A stretch of 64,000 bases of DNA, from assembly GCA_017302255.1 (NCBI GenBank), contig JAFLDV010000011.1, forward strand, positions 1-64,000, given 5' to 3'. The first letter of the stretch is position 1. Each line of letters begins with the position of its first letter. The DNA comes from Gammaproteobacteria bacterium (GTDB lineage: Bacteria; Pseudomonadota; Gammaproteobacteria; Enterobacterales; Alteromonadaceae). Positions 60,957 to 64,000 of this stretch are shown here, in pieces. The position numbers and the translations under genes were made by a program. The notes under the pieces are model-generated. The model was given only the letters and a program-made list of their open reading frames with translations, was not told the origin of the DNA and ran no database searches.

Positions 60957-62667
60957 CGGCTGCCTCGGACTTAGCTTTAATGTTGTTCTCTGCAGCTAGT
61001 ATGTTTGCGGACTCTTTAGCTTCGAGGCTGAACCTGTTGCTGATCCAGTCGAGGTGATCCGTCTGATGACTCACCAAAATTAGCGTTCGGCCCGAAGACA
61101 TTTGCTTGACCAATTGAATTAACTCTACGGCATTTTCGTCGTCTAAATGCACCCATGGTTCATCCATTAGCAGGATTGGGTTGTCAGCCAACAATAAGCG
61201 AGCCATTGCCAAGCGTTGTTGCTGTCCCCCAGATAGATTGCTGCCGTTGTCAATTAATGGATGCTCGAGTTGCAACTGTTGTTTCGTCACAAAATCAGCC
61301 AAGCCTACAGCTTGCAATACCCGCCACAGCTCTGATTCGCCGGCATCAGGGCTGGCAAGCCGAAGATTGCTCGCAATGGTACCTGGCAAAAATTCCGGCT
61401 TTTGATGCAAATACCCAATCTTTTGGCGCCAATGTGCCAAATCAATATCAGCAAAACTTACACCAGAAATTGCAATATGTCCCTGCCAAGGCCAAAACCC
61501 GCAAAGCAACTGCAGCATTGTGGTTTTACCACTGCCGCTAGCGCCGTTAACGAGCCAATGTTCACCTGCAGCTATCGAAAAGTGCTCTAGATCCAAACGT
61601 TTACATGCAGCAGAACTAACCGAAACCTTGTCGAACTCAATTCGGCTGTTTTGTGTCCAGTCTATCGCTGTTTGACCTGCAATTACCTGCTTAGACGGTG
61701 CATGCCATAAGCTATAGATGTCTGCTGTAGCAGCAACAGCCATAGCCTTTGCGTGATAATCAGCGCCCAATTGCCGCAGCGGAGCATAGAACTCAGGGGC
61801 CAATAATAAAATGAACAGGGCGGGTTGATAACTTACCGGGATCTGGCCTCGCTCCCATGGCAATTCACCAATCAAACCTAAACCTAAATATAAAGCAACT
61901 AACGCAATAGCAAGACTGCTAAACAACTCCAACACAGCCGTTGATAAAAATGCCATTCTTAACACTGAAAAACTGCTGTTTTTAAAGCGTTCAGCAGCAT
62001 CATCAAGCTGCTCATAAGCAAGATCAACCGCCTGAAACTGACGTAAAGTGCGCAGTCCTAAAATAAAATCGTAAAAGCGTCCGCCCATTCTAGCGAGAAA
62101 ATCCAATTGTTTCGCACTTGCACTACTTGCTTCTTTGCCGACTAAAATCATGAAAACAATAACTAATGGTGCGGTGACCAGCATAATAAATGCCGACAGC
62201 AGACTGTAATAACCAACGGCAATGCTAATAAGTAGCGGAGTGGCAATCACCAGAATTTGTTGCGGCCAGTACCGACTGATATAACCGTCAAGCGCATCAA
62301 CTTTCTCTAATACTAGAGTGCTTAATTCACCATCAGTACCGAAGTTTCTTCTTAACGGTCCGGCAATAAGCAGTTTCTGTAGTAACTGCTGACGAATAAA
62401 GAGGCGAAGATCAATACTTGCGTTAACACAGAGTTGTTGTTTTATCTCAAGTAATGCAATGCGCAAGGCCCAAAATAGAACAAAGATTAGCAGGTTGGTC
62501 GATTCAATCTCTGTAGCACTAATCAGTGCACCAGCGATTGTTGATAATGCCCACATTTGGATTAGCAGGCAGAACACACTGAGGGTACCGAGTAAAGCCG
62601 CACTGCGCAGCGGCTTTATTACCTTCGATAACCAAGTTCTTAATAGCGCAGTAGCTGTTTGGTTAAT
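60949..62667 (-). CDS. cydD: Heterodimeric ABC exporter subunit CydD
   Basis: Partner of CydC. The ATPase part has Walker A NGASGSGKTT, signature LSGGQQQRLAMARLL and Walker B ILLMDEPWVHLDDENA; six helices precede it. The first standard start is GTG at 62577, which would remove the N-terminal helix and leaves no ribosome site. The frame stays open upstream and its text (TALLRTWLSKVIKPLRSAAL, LGTLSVFCLLIQMW) looks like a normal CydD N-terminus. The best placed start is ATT at 62667, sharing a base with the cydX stop and nine bases after GGAAG, which gives 572 residues (E. coli: 588). The stop before the frame excludes anything longer than about 13 more codons. The end and identity are sure; the start is inference. 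Confidence 0.85.
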   Translation of the reverse strand: MNQTATALLRTWLSKVIKPLRSAALLGTLSVFCLLIQMWALSTIAGALISATEIESTNLLIFVLFWALRIALLEIKQQLCVNASIDLRLFIRQQLLQKLLIAGPLRRNFGTDGELSTLVLEKVDALDGYISRYWPQQILVIATPLLISIAVGYYSLLSAFIMLVTAPLVIVFMILVGKEASSASAKQLDFLARMGGRFYDFILGLRTLRQFQAVDLAYEQLDDAAERFKNSSFSVLRMAFLSTAVLELFSSLAIALVALYLGLGLIGELPWERGQIPVSYQPALFILLLAPEFYAPLRQLGADYHAKAMAVAATADIYSLWHAPSKQVIAGQTAIDWTQNSRIEFDKVSVSSAACKRLDLEHFSIAAGEHWLVNGASGSGKTTMLQLLCGFWPWQGHIAISGVSFADIDLAHWRQKIGYLHQKPEFLPGTIASNLRLASPDAGESELWRVLQAVGLADFVTKQQLQLEHPLIDNGSNLSGGQQQRLAMARLLLADNPILLMDEPWVHLDDENAVELIQLVKQMSSGRTLILVSHQTDHLDWISNRFSLEAKESANILAAENNIKAKSEAADV

Positions 62668-62770
62668 TGTCTTGTTCTTCCGCGTAACCGTTTAGCTCCA
62701 ACCACATCGCATTAATGATGCCAAAGGAACATGCCAGTAAAACTCCAAGTATCCAAGCAAAATACCACAT
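62663..62770 (-). CDS. cydX: Cytochrome bd-I accessory subunit CydX
   Basis: A 35-residue single-helix protein found by reading the cydB-cydD gap on the minus strand. It begins MWYFAWILGVLLACSFGIIN and continues AMWLELNGYAEEQDN, almost the same start as E. coli CydX. It stabilises the bd oxidase heme centres. An AAGGAG site lies seven bases upstream. The stop overlaps the proposed ATT start of cydD, and the cydB stop is ten bases upstream. Confidence 0.96.
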   Translation of the reverse strand: MWYFAWILGVLLACSFGIINAMWLELNGYAEEQDN

Positions 62771-62780
62771 CTTTGACTCC

Positions 62781-63917
62781 TTAATACAGTGAGTGAGTGT
62801 TGTCCTGAATGGTCTTTTCATTCAGGCGACCGAACATTTTCGCGTAACTCCAAATTGTGTAACCCAACACAATTGGTACGAAAATACAGGCAACAATAAA
62901 CATAATTTTCAAGGTTAGTTCACTAGATGTCGCATCCCACATGGTTAAGCTATGTGAAGGATTTGAACTTGATGGCATGACAAATGGGAACATTGAAATA
63001 CCGCAAGTTAAAATGACACCTGCTTGTCCTAAAGATGACAATACAAAGGCGAGGGCACCTTTACCGGCCTTACTTAATAAACCAGCCAGTGCGAATGCTG
63101 CAACACCAAGTACCGGGAACAACCATAGTATGGGCGCATCAGCATAATTCTGTAACCATGCACCGGCTTTGACTTCGACAGTTTTACTAACAGCATTATT
63201 GATCGCATTATGGTCAATAACGCTAGTCAACACATAACCATCGATGCCGGCACTAAGCCAAACACCTGCAAGTACAAATAGCAATGCAGCGCCAAGACCA
63301 GAGATTAAGCCGATGTTTTGGCTGCGTTTTAATACATCACCTTCGGTTTTCATCTGCAAATATGCTGCACCTTGGCTGACAAACATCAACAAGCTTAATA
63401 CCCCAACCAACAGCGCAAACGGATTCAGTAAGGCAAAGAACGAACCGGTATAATTTACTCGTAACAAATCATCGAAGTGAAATGGTACGCCAAGCAACAG
63501 GTTGCCAAAAGCAACACCAAAAATAATTGGTGGAACAGACGAACCGAAAGTCAGCGCCCAATCCCAATTACTGCGCCAATTTGCCGAGTCTAACTTCGAA
63601 CGATAGTCAAAACCGATCGGACGGAAGTAAAGTGCCACCAAAGTTAAAATCATGGCCAAATAAAAACCACTAAATGAGGTTGCATACACAGGTGGCCACG
63701 CAGCAAATAACGCACCGCCTGCAGTGATTAACCATACTTGGTTACCATCCCAATGCGGCGCAACTGCATTAATCATGACTCGTCGTTCATTGTCAGTTTT
63801 GCCGACAATTTTTAGCAAAGCACCGACACCCATATCAAAACCATCGGTAATGGCGAAGCCAATCAATAAAACGCCAATTAATACCCACCAGATAAATCTT
63901 AAAAATTCATAATCCAT
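62781..63917 (-). CDS. cydB: Cytochrome bd ubiquinol oxidase subunit II
   Basis: A 378-residue membrane subunit of cytochrome bd, a high-affinity quinol oxidase. MDYEFLRFIWWVLIGVLLIG begins the protein; FAITDGFDMGVGALL near 21-35, NAVAPHWDGNQVWLITAGGA near 51-70 and ALYFRPIGFDYRSK near 97 are family boxes. Nine helices are expected. The ATG at 63917 has a GAGG site; the longer open frame to 63992 runs into cydA. It is one base from the cydA stop. Confidence 0.97.
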   Translation of the reverse strand: MDYEFLRFIWWVLIGVLLIGFAITDGFDMGVGALLKIVGKTDNERRVMINAVAPHWDGNQVWLITAGGALFAAWPPVYATSFSGFYLAMILTLVALYFRPIGFDYRSKLDSANWRSNWDWALTFGSSVPPIIFGVAFGNLLLGVPFHFDDLLRVNYTGSFFALLNPFALLVGVLSLLMFVSQGAAYLQMKTEGDVLKRSQNIGLISGLGAALLFVLAGVWLSAGIDGYVLTSVIDHNAINNAVSKTVEVKAGAWLQNYADAPILWLFPVLGVAAFALAGLLSKAGKGALAFVLSSLGQAGVILTCGISMFPFVMPSSSNPSHSLTMWDATSSELTLKIMFIVACIFVPIVLGYTIWSYAKMFGRLNEKTIQDNTHSLY

Positions 63918-63918
63918 G

Positions 63919-64000
63919 TTACACCTCTTTAACCAGACCGGTTTCCAGGTCGTATTTGCCGGTATGCAAAGATGATGGACCTTTGCGGGCAAAATGTTGC
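63919..64000 (-). CDS. cydA: Cytochrome bd ubiquinol oxidase subunit I, C-terminal end
   Basis: Only the last 26 or so codons are in the window; the rest lies beyond the right edge. They read HFARKGPSSLHTGKYDLETG followed by LVKEV and a TAA stop, which matches the C-terminal tail of CydA (the KGPSSL-GTGKY type ending). CydA carries the three hemes of the oxidase. It precedes cydB by one base and begins the cydABX-DC operon in the minus direction. Confidence 0.85.
   Translation of the reverse strand, partial: QHFARKGPSSLHTGKYDLETGLVKEV

Noticed and set aside
1..64000. Mobile elements, CRISPR, prophage, restriction or defence genes
   Set aside because: No transposase, integrase, terminal inverted repeats, regularly spaced repeats or known defence domains were seen on either strand.

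Overview
The window reads as an ordinary chromosomal segment of a Gammaproteobacterium of the Alteromonadales type (Shewanella/Rheinheimera/Alishewanella-like). This rests on gene content and order: ccoNOQP/ccoHIS/TauE-like/fnr/uspE/ttcA, uvrY-uvrC-pgsA followed by tRNA-Gly-Cys-Leu, a cydABX-cydDC operon, the dispersed E. coli-like block yeaD-gapA-msrB-yeaC-ansA, and HexR-like boxes at a gap promoter. No database search was possible, so the genus is inference. I see no insertion sequence, prophage, integrase, CRISPR array or rRNA.

Region 1 (1-20.0 kb) is an exopolysaccharide/capsule locus whose left end lies outside the window. A first plus-strand operon holds a CapK/PaaK-like ligase end, a GT4 glycosyltransferase, an unrecognised toroid-like protein, two separate WecG/TagA (GT26) transferases, a hexapeptide acyltransferase, a fused GT2-GT4 glycosyltransferase, gmd and fcl (GDP-L-fucose synthesis) and a Wzx-like flippase. 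Two minus-strand genes follow: a protein with a variant PEP-CTERM tail and a beta-propeller lipoprotein. A second plus-strand operon then carries the initiating WcaJ/WbaP-type phosphotransferase, an EpsL-like outer-membrane barrel, Wza, Wzc, a CpsB-type phosphatase, a VpsP-like protein and a small membrane protein. Together these provide initiation, assembly, flipping, chain-length control and export. No Wzy polymerase or exosortase is visible here.

Region 2 (20.0-30.7 kb) is mostly minus strand: cbb3 oxidase structural genes (ccoNOQP), then after a terminator the maturation genes ccoH, ccoI, ccoS and a TauE/SafE-like protein, then fnr, uspE and ttcA. A FixH/YtkA-like lipoprotein gene is divergent from ccoN.

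Region 3 (30.7-49.8 kb) is central carbon and storage metabolism: hexose-6-phosphate mutarotase and gap on the minus strand, divergent from malQ-glgB-glgX, then gnd and msrB, a DUF2989 lipoprotein, a second long GAPDH, an M14 carboxypeptidase, a zinc-ribbon membrane protein, yeaC, a DUF349 protein and ansA. Two HexR-like palindromes lie between gap and malQ.

Region 4 (49.9-64 kb) holds tRNA-Ser, uvrY, uvrC, pgsA, a four-tRNA cluster with two identical tRNA-Gly copies, a small membrane protein, an aldo/keto reductase, a class C acid phosphatase, a large propeller/Y_Y_Y/GGDEF sensor and the cydABX-DC operon. CydX and CcoQ are short genes that are easily missed. CydD appears to need a non-canonical start codon. 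The best leads are that start, the HexR boxes, the PEP-less sorting signal, the lipoprotein beside ccoN and the unusual glycosyltransferase set.
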